A stretch of DNA of 64,000 nt, taken from Parvularculaceae bacterium. Lineage in GTDB: Bacteria > Pseudomonadota > Alphaproteobacteria > Caulobacterales > Parvularculaceae. The position numbers and the translations under genes were made by a program. The notes under the pieces are model-generated. The model had not been told where the DNA came from, did no database searches, and saw nothing but the letters and a program-made list of their open reading frames with translations. Shown one piece after another: positions 51,598-59,203 of the stretch (within the stretch, counting starts at the first letter, position 1; each line of letters opens with the position of its first letter). The stretch lies in NCBI GenBank assembly GCA_020446945.1, contig JAGRDS010000015.1, positions 47,932-111,931 on the forward strand, read 5' to 3'.

Positions 51598-52815
51598 TCA
51601 GGGCGTGAGGCGCGTCAGCGTGTCGAGCGAGGCGTAACCGTCCGCCGGCAGGCCTTCGGCCTTCTGCCAGGCCTTGAGCGCGCGGCGCGTGCCCGCGCCG
51701 ATAACGCCGTCGACCGGTCCCGGATCGAACCCCTTGTCCTTCAACGCCTGCTGCATCGCCATCCGCTCGGACAGGGAAAGCGCGCGGTCGGCGCGCGGCC
51801 ATTCGGCGACGAGCGTCTCATCACGGCCGGCGAGACGGTCGGACAAAAGCCCGACCGCCAGGGCGTAGGCGGTCGACCGGTTGTATTTCAGGATCGCCTC
51901 GAAATTCTCGAAAACAAGGAAGGCCGGCCCGCGCGCGCCGGCGGGCAGGAAAATCCGGCCGCGCTGATTCGGATCGATTTCGGAAACGAGATCGACGCGG
52001 CTGCCGTGGACGCCGACGCCCACCCATTCGGCGAGCGCCTTTCGGACATCGGCGTCTGCGAGGGCGAAGTCGAAACCGTCGGGAAGGGCGACTTCCACGC
52101 CCCAGGGCGCGCCGGCGCGAAAACGCGACACGGCGAGATAGTTCGCCGTCGATGCGAAAACGTCGTCAAGATCGGACCAGATATTCCGCTTGCCGTCGCC
52201 GCCATGATCGATTGCGTAGGAAAGATAGGTCGTCGGAATGAACTGCGTCTGCCCCATGGCGCCCGCCCACGAACCGCGCAATTGCGCGCGATCGGCGTAT
52301 CCGTGCTGCAATATCTTCAGTGCGCCGATCAATTGCTCGCGTCCATAACCGGTTCGCCGGCCTTTCCAGCCGAGCGTCGCAAGCGCGCCGATGACGTCAT
52401 AGTCGCCCATCGCTTTCCCGTAGGACGATTCAAGACCCCAGATCGCCGCAATGATTTCCTTGTCGACGCCGTATTCGGTTTCGATCCGCTCAAGCAGCGC
52501 GGCGTTTTCGGCGATCCGCGCCCTTCCTTCGGCAATACGTCGGTCGGAAACGGCGGCGTCGATATAATCCCATATCGAGCGCGAGAATTCCGGCTGGTTG
52601 TCGTTCAGTTCGAATACGCGCTGATTGAGGACGACGCCGTCAAACGCCGCCGTCACTATATCCGAAGGAATGCCGGCGGCCGCGGCTTCTGCGCGAAAAC
52701 CGTCAAGCCAGTCCTCAAATCCCGGCTCGTCGGCGCCGGCCGAACCGGCGATCATCGTCGCCGCCGCGAGACTTGCGGTGAATATTCCAAGGCGAACCGT
52801 CAACACGCTACGCAT
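51598..52815 (-). CDS. Lytic murein transglycosylase, MltB family
   Basis: Exported enzyme that cleaves the glycan strand with formation of the 1,6-anhydro end. A signal peptide (RSVLTVRLGIFTASLAAATMIAGSAGA) is followed by an SLT-type domain with the catalytic glutamate in IWGLESSYGKAMGDYD near residue 120, AMGQTQFIPTTYL, and a C-terminal PG_binding_1 domain (last 65 residues, RMAMQQALKDKGFDPGPVDG). Start 52815 (ATG) or GTG 52806: GGGAGG sits directly on the ATG, better spaced for the GTG. It adds to the peptidoglycan theme of the window. Confidence 0.9.
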   Translation of the reverse strand: MRSVLTVRLGIFTASLAAATMIAGSAGADEPGFEDWLDGFRAEAAAAGIPSDIVTAAFDGVVLNQRVFELNDNQPEFSRSIWDYIDAAVSDRRIAEGRARIAENAALLERIETEYGVDKEIIAAIWGLESSYGKAMGDYDVIGALATLGWKGRRTGYGREQLIGALKILQHGYADRAQLRGSWAGAMGQTQFIPTTYLSYAIDHGGDGKRNIWSDLDDVFASTANYLAVSRFRAGAPWGVEVALPDGFDFALADADVRKALAEWVGVGVHGSRVDLVSEIDPNQRGRIFLPAGARGPAFLVFENFEAILKYNRSTAYALAVGLLSDRLAGRDETLVAEWPRADRALSLSERMAMQQALKDKGFDPGPVDGVIGAGTRRALKAWQKAEGLPADGYASLDTLTRLTP

Positions 52816-53202
52816 CCCTCCCAGAAAGGCACAACACGCAAAGTCATAGAGTGGAGTGCAATTGGCGGGCAAGGCGATATTAAGGCGGCGGCTGCGCTTT
52901 TCGGCCGAATGCGCGTCACCGGATGCGCGTCGCCGGATGCGCCATTCATGTCGCGCGCGGCTTGCCTGGCGCGCGCCGCGTGGAAATTCAGCGCACGGCG
53001 CGTTCCGGCCGCCTTGCGCCGACCCGTAAAGCGGGGCCGGATTTCGGGACCGGAAAACGGGCCGAATTGCGCGCCGCAGAGCCGGTCGGGGCGAATCAGG
53101 ACGCGGATCGAACTGCGATTGCGGCTTCGGACTCGATCCGCAAGGGCGACGCCGCTATGGTCGCAAGACGATATCAGGATTTTCCGTCAGTTGGAGGCGA
53201 GA
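52816..53202. other. Divergent gene-free stretch
   Basis: About 390 bases between mltB and the M49-like gene. It contains a tandem 14-base near-repeat (CGTCACCGGATGCG / CGTCGCCGGATGCG, 52914-52941) but no convincing gene, hairpin or promoter. An open frame crosses it on the plus strand, which I regard as chance (see rejected items). Confidence 0.55.
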
Positions 53203-54906
53203 ATGCGAAAATTAATCCTTGCCGCGCTGCTTGCGCCGCTTGCCGCATGCGGGCGTCAGGAGCCGCCGAGCGAGCCCGCGCCGCAACCCGCCGCGCCGGT
53301 CGAAGAACCCGCCCGCACACACGCCGCGACGCGCAGCCATCTGGAGGAGATGCGCGCGCAATTCGCCGTCGTCGACATGTCGTCCGATCTTTCTTTCCTG
53401 ACGTCGGAGGAGGCGCGTGTCGTCAACCTGCTCAATGAGGCGGGCTCCTTGATGAGCGAGATTTACCTGCGCCAGGTCGATGGCGGAAACCCAGCGCTTC
53501 GCGCGGAAATCGCCGCCGGCGACCAGCCGGACAAGGAATTGCTCCTCAATCTGTTCGACCTTCATTTCGGCCCGTGGGACACGCTCGATCACGACAAGCC
53601 GTTTTACGGCGACCAGGAAAAGCCGGCGGGCGCCGCGTTCTATCCAGCCGATATGACGAAAGAGGAATTTGACGCGCATATCGCCGCCCATCCTGAGGAC
53701 AAGGATGCTTTCGTCAGCGGCTACACCGTCATACGCCGCGATGAAACGGGCGCGCTGACCGCAATTCCCTATCATATCTATTACCGCGAATGGCTGGAGC
53801 CGGCCGCGGCCCTGCTGCGACAGGCCGCTGAAATAACGACGAATGAATCGTTGAAAAAATTCCTGACGCTGCGCGCAGATTCTTTTCTTTCCGACGATTA
53901 CTATGAATCCGAAATGGCCTGGATGGATCTGGATGGAACGATCGAGGTCGCAATCGGCCCCTATGAAGTCTACACGGACGGGCTGTTCGGTTATAAAACA
54001 GCCTATGAAGCTTTCGTGACCGTGAAAGATCCCGAAGAGAGCGCAGCGCTCGCCAAATACAAGAAATATCTTCGGGACATGGAAAACAATCTTCCGGTCC
54101 CTGACGAATACAAGAACTTCCGGCGCGGCTTTGAATCGCCGATCGCGGTGGTGACGCAGGTTCACGGCGGCGGCGACAATGTGCCGGGCGTTCAAACGAT
54201 TGCTTTCAACCTGCCGAACGACGAGCGCGTCCGCGAAGCCAAGGGCGCGAAGAAAGTTCTGTTGAACAATGTGATGGCGGCGAAATTCGACCGCATCCTT
54301 CAGCCCATGGCGGAGCATGTTCTCGTCGCGGACCAGGCCGGGATGCTCGTGCGGAAATATATGGGCGCTGAAACCCTGTTCCATGAATTATCGCACAGCC
54401 TCGGGCCGGGCGTGATCGAGAAGAACGGCGTGGAAACGACCGTGAACGCCGAACTTAAAGAGCTTTACTCCGCCGTTGAAGAAGGCAAGGCCGATGTGAT
54501 GGGCGCCTATAACATCCTGTTCATGATGGAAAAGGGCGAATTGCCGATTGCGGAAAAGGACAGTTTTCTCGCAACATATTTTGTCGGGCTTTTTCGTGCG
54601 ATGCGGTTCGGGATCAACGAGGCGCACGGTCGCGGCGCAGCGTATCAATACTCGTTCTTCAAGGAACGCGGTGCGTTTTCGGTCGACGAGGAAACGGGGA
54701 AATACCGCCTTGATTTCGTCAAGCTGGAAGAAGCCGTATCAGCGCTGACGGCGGAGATCGTATTCCTCCAGGGCGACGGCGATTATTCGCGCGCCGCCGC
54801 ATTCCTCGGGAAATATGCAACGCTCGACGATGCGGCGAAGGGGATTATCGATTCCCTCGGCGATATCCCGGTTGATATTCAGCCGGTATATAAAGACCGT
54901 ATCTGA
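53203..54906 (+). CDS. M49-like (dipeptidyl-peptidase III family) zinc peptidase lipoprotein
   Basis: Exported 567-residue protein with lipobox LAAC after RKLILAALLAPLA, predicted to be lipid-anchored. The zinc motif is HELSHSLG (H-E-x-x-H) near residue 391, with the third ligand region EEGKADVMGAY about 40 residues on, the E-E-x-x-A-D signature of M49-like proteins. Eukaryotic DPP III has HELLGH and removes dipeptides; bacterial lipoprotein relatives are little studied. GGAGG lies six bases before the ATG at 53203. It converges with the MBL-fold gene. Substrate unknown. Confidence 0.87.
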   Translation: MRKLILAALLAPLAACGRQEPPSEPAPQPAAPVEEPARTHAATRSHLEEMRAQFAVVDMSSDLSFLTSEEARVVNLLNEAGSLMSEIYLRQVDGGNPALRAEIAAGDQPDKELLLNLFDLHFGPWDTLDHDKPFYGDQEKPAGAAFYPADMTKEEFDAHIAAHPEDKDAFVSGYTVIRRDETGALTAIPYHIYYREWLEPAAALLRQAAEITTNESLKKFLTLRADSFLSDDYYESEMAWMDLDGTIEVAIGPYEVYTDGLFGYKTAYEAFVTVKDPEESAALAKYKKYLRDMENNLPVPDEYKNFRRGFESPIAVVTQVHGGGDNVPGVQTIAFNLPNDERVREAKGAKKVLLNNVMAAKFDRILQPMAEHVLVADQAGMLVRKYMGAETLFHELSHSLGPGVIEKNGVETTVNAELKELYSAVEEGKADVMGAYNILFMMEKGELPIAEKDSFLATYFVGLFRAMRFGINEAHGRGAAYQYSFFKERGAFSVDEETGKYRLDFVKLEEAVSALTAEIVFLQGDGDYSRAAAFLGKYATLDDAAKGIIDSLGDIPVDIQPVYKDRI

Positions 54907-54917
54907 CGGCGATCGCG

Positions 54918-56006
54918 TCAGCGGCCCGCAAGCTCAAGCGGTTCGCTGTCTTCGCCATTGGCGATTTTGTAAGCGGCCTCGACGATCGGCGTCTTGAACC
55001 GGTCGTTGAATGCGATCGCAAGCAAGGGATCGCCGCCGGTAAAGCGCGGCTCCATCTCGCTCCAGTCCATCGCCTCTTTCGTTTCTTCGAGCGACATCCC
55101 TTTGCGGACCGCCCGCGCGACTTCGTCAGATGCAAAATTGATCGCACCGATCAGCAGGTCGAAATAATCCGTATCGGTCATGATCGCCCCATGGCCCGGT
55201 ACGATTTTATCCGCGGGCAGGGTTTTAAGTTGCTCAAGAACGCGGACCCAGCCTTTGGGATGGCAATTGGCGCCGAACGGCGTCGGCGAAACGACGATGT
55301 CTCCGGTCGCCAGGATTCGTTCTTTCGGCAGATAGGCGATGATATCGCCATGCGATTTGCCGGGCCCCATGTGACGCAACTCGATCTTTCGCCCGCCGAC
55401 ATCGATCGAGAGCGCATCGGAAAAAATTCGTGTCGGTTCGACAGGACGCGAGGCGCCGATTTCGCGCTCGACCAGATCGCGATGCGCCAGCTCCTCTTCA
55501 AAATAAGCGCGGGTCGTCGCCGCCGCCTCGCCGCCGGCGAGCGCCTTTTCAAAACGATTGTTTGACGCGGTTTTCGGCTTGTCGCCGCGCTGCGCGAATG
55601 TGTTCTCCGCGTTTTCGATCGCGCGTGCTGTGAATTCATGCGCGATGATCTGCGCATCCGGAAAGGCTTCAACGATCTTGTCTGCGCCGCGCGAGTGCGC
55701 CCCGCGCCAGTTGCTGATCGCAATATGCGTAACGGGACGCTCGGTGAGCGAGCGTATTTTCGCAAGAACGCGCTCGCCGGCGAGGGGCGTGCCGGCCGGG
55801 TCGAACACAAACACGCCCGTATCGCCTATAACGATCAGGGTCGAGGAAGTCGGCGGCGCGGAAAGCGATACAGGCCGCACCCCCGCCCAGACGCCGTCCG
55901 CCAGCTTCGCCCATTCAAGTTCGAGCGGATCGGCGGCGCGCGCTGCGGCGAGGAGCGACAACAGACTGCTCGCAGCGATCAGGCAGGCGTGAAAAAAGCG
56001 GCGCAT
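54918..56006 (-). CDS. Exported MBL-fold protein with degenerate zinc motif
   Basis: Metallo-beta-lactamase fold protein of 362 residues with a signal peptide (RRFFHACLIAASSLLSLLAAARA). The fold is recognisable: IGDTGVFVFDPAGTPLAGERVLAKI, SHGDIIAYLPKERILATGD and VPGHGAIM. The hallmark H-x-H-x-D-H is, however, N99-W-R-G-A-H104, so three of its ligands are lost; residue H in SHGD and the late GHG remain. This resembles the quinoprotein-linked MBL proteins, which use N-x-H-x-D-H, but diverges further. GAGGGGG precedes the ATG, and a BlaI-like site overlaps the promoter region. Hydrolytic activity is doubtful; a binding role is as likely. Confidence 0.83.
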   Translation of the reverse strand: MRRFFHACLIAASSLLSLLAAARAADPLELEWAKLADGVWAGVRPVSLSAPPTSSTLIVIGDTGVFVFDPAGTPLAGERVLAKIRSLTERPVTHIAISNWRGAHSRGADKIVEAFPDAQIIAHEFTARAIENAENTFAQRGDKPKTASNNRFEKALAGGEAAATTRAYFEEELAHRDLVEREIGASRPVEPTRIFSDALSIDVGGRKIELRHMGPGKSHGDIIAYLPKERILATGDIVVSPTPFGANCHPKGWVRVLEQLKTLPADKIVPGHGAIMTDTDYFDLLIGAINFASDEVARAVRKGMSLEETKEAMDWSEMEPRFTGGDPLLAIAFNDRFKTPIVEAAYKIANGEDSEPLELAGR

Positions 56007-56022
56007 TCATCCCCCTCGGTGT

Positions 56023-56032
56023 GACATTTGTA
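56023..56032 (-). promoter_or_regulatory. BlaI-like site upstream of the MBL-fold gene
   Basis: GACATTTGTA on the plus strand (TACAAATGTC on the gene's strand) has the TACA-N2-TGTC core of the repressor-operon sites. It lies 16 bases before the start codon and six before the ribosome site, overlapping the probable -10/+1 region (TATTAC just upstream). Inferred to belong to the same regulon. Confidence 0.45.
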
Positions 56033-56173
56033 ATAGACCGCGCCGCGCCGCGCCTCCTCAACCCTGTTGCGCCGGCTCGCCGTTCAGGCGCGGCGAGCCG
56101 AACCGCCGCCTGGCGTTTGACGCGGCGAGGGGCCTGTCGTAGCAAGCCGCCTTTGCGCCAGGGCTTTGGTTCC

Positions 56174-57529
56174 ATGACCGTCACCGTTCGATTTGCGCCG
56201 TCGCCGACCGGCAGGATTCACGTCGGCAATGTGCGCGCCGCACTCTGGAACTGGCTGTTCGCCCGCTCGAAGGGCGGGCGTTTCATCCTTCGTATCGACG
56301 ACACGGATGTGGAGCGTTCGACGAAGGAGAATGAGGAGCGGATTCGCGCCGATCTTGAATGGCTCGGCCTTGGCTGGGACGAAACGTTCAGCCAGTCGTC
56401 GCGCTTCGGCGATTACGATAGGATCGCCGCAGAGCTTCGGCGAAAAGGGTTGCTCTACGCCTGCTACGAAACGGCCGACGAACTCGAACGAAAGCGGCGC
56501 GTCCAGCGATCGCGCGGCCTGCCGCCCGTGTATGACCGCGCCGCCCTGTCGCTGAGCGAGGAAGACAGGGCCGCATTCGAGGCGGAAGGGCGAAAGCCGC
56601 ATTGGCGCTATAAACTCTCGCAGTCGCCGGTGAAATGGGACGATCTCATACGTGGAGAAACGCTGGTCGATACGGCGAATGTTTCCGATCCTGTGCTTGT
56701 TCGCGAAGACGGGATGTATCTTTACACGCTGCCCTCATGCATCGACGACATTGACTATGGCGTAACGCATGTGATCCGCGGCGAGGATCATGTCACCAAT
56801 GCGGCGGTGCAGGTCGAGATCATGAATGCGATCATCGACATTCGCGTCGCCGAAGGGGGGAAGGGCGCGCTTCCCGCGTTTGCACATCATTCGCTGCTGG
56901 TCGGCGCGGACGGGCAGGGTCTTTCCAAGCGGCTCGGTTCGCTTTCGATCGAATCGATGCGCACTGGCGGGCTGGAGCCGTCGTCGATTACGAGCCTGCT
57001 CGCAAGGCTTGGAACATCGCAGCCGGTCGCGCCGGAGCCTGACCTGCGCGCGCTCGCCGATTCCTTCGATTTCGCCAAAATCGGCCGCGCGCCGGCGCGT
57101 TTCGACGAAGCCGACCTTTTGCAACTGAACGCGAAAATTCTGCACGATCGCCCTTACGCCGCGCTGGAGCCGCGATTGACGGCGATCGGCGTCGGCGAAA
57201 AACTCTGGGACGCGGTGAAAGGCAATATCGTAATGCTCTCCGACGCCGCTGAATGGCGCGCGATTGTCGAGGGCGAGATTTCGCCGGTTATCGAAGACGC
57301 CGCGTTTTGCAAGGCGGCGGCGAGCCTGGTTCCGGACGCCTTGTCCGATGACAGTTGGAATGCGTTTGTCGGCGCGGTGAAAAAGGAAACGGGCGCCAGG
57401 GGCCGCGCGCTTTTCCATCCGCTGCGCCTTGCATTGACCGGGCGCGAAAAAGGCCCCGAAATGACGGCTTTGTTCCCGCTTATCGGTGCGGACAAAGCGC
57501 GTGCGCGCCTTAACGGATCGCGCGCCTGA
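56174..57529 (+). CDS. gltX: Glutamyl-tRNA synthetase
   Basis: Class Ic aminoacyl-tRNA synthetase charging glutamate (and possibly tRNA-Gln in organisms using GatCAB). The HIGH-type motif is RIHVGN near residue 15, the KMSKS counterpart is GLSKRLG, and IRGEDHV, IDDIDYGVTHV and the C-terminal helical anticodon-binding part complete it. At 451 residues it fits the shorter alphaproteobacterial GltX copies. ATG 56174 matches the family N-terminus; the frame stays open upstream only as a shadow. A second gltX may exist elsewhere in the genome. Confidence 0.93.
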   Translation: MTVTVRFAPSPTGRIHVGNVRAALWNWLFARSKGGRFILRIDDTDVERSTKENEERIRADLEWLGLGWDETFSQSSRFGDYDRIAAELRRKGLLYACYETADELERKRRVQRSRGLPPVYDRAALSLSEEDRAAFEAEGRKPHWRYKLSQSPVKWDDLIRGETLVDTANVSDPVLVREDGMYLYTLPSCIDDIDYGVTHVIRGEDHVTNAAVQVEIMNAIIDIRVAEGGKGALPAFAHHSLLVGADGQGLSKRLGSLSIESMRTGGLEPSSITSLLARLGTSQPVAPEPDLRALADSFDFAKIGRAPARFDEADLLQLNAKILHDRPYAALEPRLTAIGVGEKLWDAVKGNIVMLSDAAEWRAIVEGEISPVIEDAAFCKAAASLVPDALSDDSWNAFVGAVKKETGARGRALFHPLRLALTGREKGPEMTALFPLIGADKARARLNGSRA

Positions 57530-57562
57530 AGGGGCGCCGCGCGATTGTCGCCCTCGCGATGT

Positions 57563-58117
57563 CTAGACGACTTCTTCGAGCGTTTTTCGCGCCAGGAGCG
57601 AGAACACGTCATCCACGCTGTCGACGAAAATGACGTCGGACAAAAGCTCTGGCGCGGCGAATTCTTTTTCGACGATATGTTCAAAGAGCGATTGCAACGG
57701 CGTCCAGAAACCGTCGAGATTCAGTACGACGATCGGCTTGCCGTGCAGCGCAAGGCGCGCCCAGGACAGCGTTTCGATCAATTCCTCAAGCGTGCCGATC
57801 CCGCCGGGCAAGGTCAAAATGGCGTCCGATTCCTCGAACATCAGCATTTTGCGCTCGTGCATCGTCTTGACGACCTTGTGATCGACGCCTTCAAGCACGC
57901 CTTCAAGATCGACCAGAAAATCCGGGATCACGCCGAAAACGGCGCCTCCGGCGTCGCGCGCCGCGCCCGCCGTGACGCCCATCAGACCCAGCTTTCCGCC
58001 GCCGTAAACAATCCGCCAGCCGCGTCTGGCCGCTTCCTGGCCGATCCGGCGCGCGGCGAGCGTGAACCGGGCGTTATCTCCAGACCGGGAACCGCAATAA
58101 ACGCATAAGGATTTCAT
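57563..58117 (-). CDS. LOG family protein (TIGR00730 type)
   Basis: Rossmann-fold nucleoside-5'-monophosphate phosphoribohydrolase of the LOG family, which frees cytokinin-type or other bases from their ribotides. The CVYCGSRSG start, VYGGGKLGLMGVTAG loop and the catalytic PGGIGTLEEL (P-G-G-x-G-T-x-x-E) are visible; the 184-residue length fits. It converges with gltX. The natural bacterial substrate is not settled. Confidence 0.9.
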   Translation of the reverse strand: MKSLCVYCGSRSGDNARFTLAARRIGQEAARRGWRIVYGGGKLGLMGVTAGAARDAGGAVFGVIPDFLVDLEGVLEGVDHKVVKTMHERKMLMFEESDAILTLPGGIGTLEELIETLSWARLALHGKPIVVLNLDGFWTPLQSLFEHIVEKEFAAPELLSDVIFVDSVDDVFSLLARKTLEEVV

Positions 58118-58219
58118 AGACCTGGCTTTAAATGGCGGGATCGCGTCATTGTAGGGTCGATTTCCTATTGTTAGAGTTAACGCAAAGCGTCAAGGCGGGA
58201 TTGTTGCAAGGGAGCGGGC

Positions 58220-59185
58220 ATGCGCGTCGTAATCATTTTCATCCTGCTGATCGTACTCGGTTTCATAGCTTGGAAAGCGGCCGAGCGCTTCAACCTGATC
58301 GAACCGCCCGCGCAACAAGAAACGCCGGCCTCATCCGGCGCCGGCGGCGAACCTGCCGAGGAAGCCGAAGCGCCCGCTTTGCCGAGCTTTGATATCGTGC
58401 GCGTCGATCGCACCGGCTACGCCGTTATCGCGGGGCGCGCCGCACCCGGCGCGAAAGTGACGATTTTCGCCAATGACGAACCGCTCGCCGAGGCGACGGC
58501 GGAGGCTGACGGCTCCTGGGTGATTGCGACCGACACGCCGCTTCAGTCCGGTTCGGTCGAATTGTCGCTTGAGATGACGACGGACGACGGCGCGTCGATC
58601 AAGTCGGACCAGACGATCATTATTTACGTGCCGCAGCGCGAAGGCGACCGTCCGCTAGTATTGCGCACAACCCCCGGCGGCGCGACGGAAGTATTGCAGG
58701 AGCCGCGCGATGACGGCGTCGGCATGGGCCCGCTTTCGCTTGAGACGATCGATTATGACGAACAGGGCGCGGTGATATTTTCCGGCCGCGCCGAGGCCGA
58801 TCGCGTCGTGCAGTTGTTTGCAAACGGACAATTCGTCGGACAATCGACAGCCGGCGCAGACGGCCGGTGGCGTTTGACCGCAACGATGTCGCCGGGCGTA
58901 TACACGCTCCACGTTATTCAGCTCGATGAAAACGGCCGCCCCGCCTATGCGATCGAGTTGCCGTTCGAGCGCGCCAGTCTTTCCGAAGTCGAATTGCGCG
59001 ACGGCAAGGTCGTTGTCCAGCCGGGCAACAGCCTGTGGCGGATTGCGCGGCGAGCCTATGGCCGCGGCATTCAGTACACGATTATTTATGAGGCGAACGC
59101 CGACCAGATTCGCGATCCGGACCTTATCTATCCTGGTCAGATTTTCGACGTGCCGAGCGAGCCGGAAGAAGAGGCGGCCGAATAG
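58220..59185 (+). CDS. LysM-domain membrane-anchored protein with Ig-like middle
   Basis: A 321-residue protein with an N-terminal membrane anchor (VVIIFILLIVLGFIAWKAAERF), a proline- and glutamate-rich linker, two beta-rich segments (Bacterial Ig-like, each with GYAVIAGRAAPGAKVTIFAN or AVIFSGRAEADRVVQLFANG patterns), and a C-terminal LysM (PGNSLWRIARRAYGRGIQYTIIYEANADQI) that binds N-acetylglucosamine. GGGAG precedes the ATG. Such proteins are common in alphaproteobacteria. Likely periplasmic with a cell-wall-binding role. Confidence 0.88.
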   Translation: MRVVIIFILLIVLGFIAWKAAERFNLIEPPAQQETPASSGAGGEPAEEAEAPALPSFDIVRVDRTGYAVIAGRAAPGAKVTIFANDEPLAEATAEADGSWVIATDTPLQSGSVELSLEMTTDDGASIKSDQTIIIYVPQREGDRPLVLRTTPGGATEVLQEPRDDGVGMGPLSLETIDYDEQGAVIFSGRAEADRVVQLFANGQFVGQSTAGADGRWRLTATMSPGVYTLHVIQLDENGRPAYAIELPFERASLSEVELRDGKVVVQPGNSLWRIARRAYGRGIQYTIIYEANADQIRDPDLIYPGQIFDVPSEPEEEAAE

Positions 59186-59203
59186 AAGCAAAGGCCGGCG
59201 ATA

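Noticed and set aside
49813..53202. Very long open frame on the plus strand reaching into the M49-like gene
   Set aside because: It is antisense to mnmC and mltB, has arginine-rich shadow composition, and the real gene starts at 53203 with GGAGG and a lipoprotein signal.
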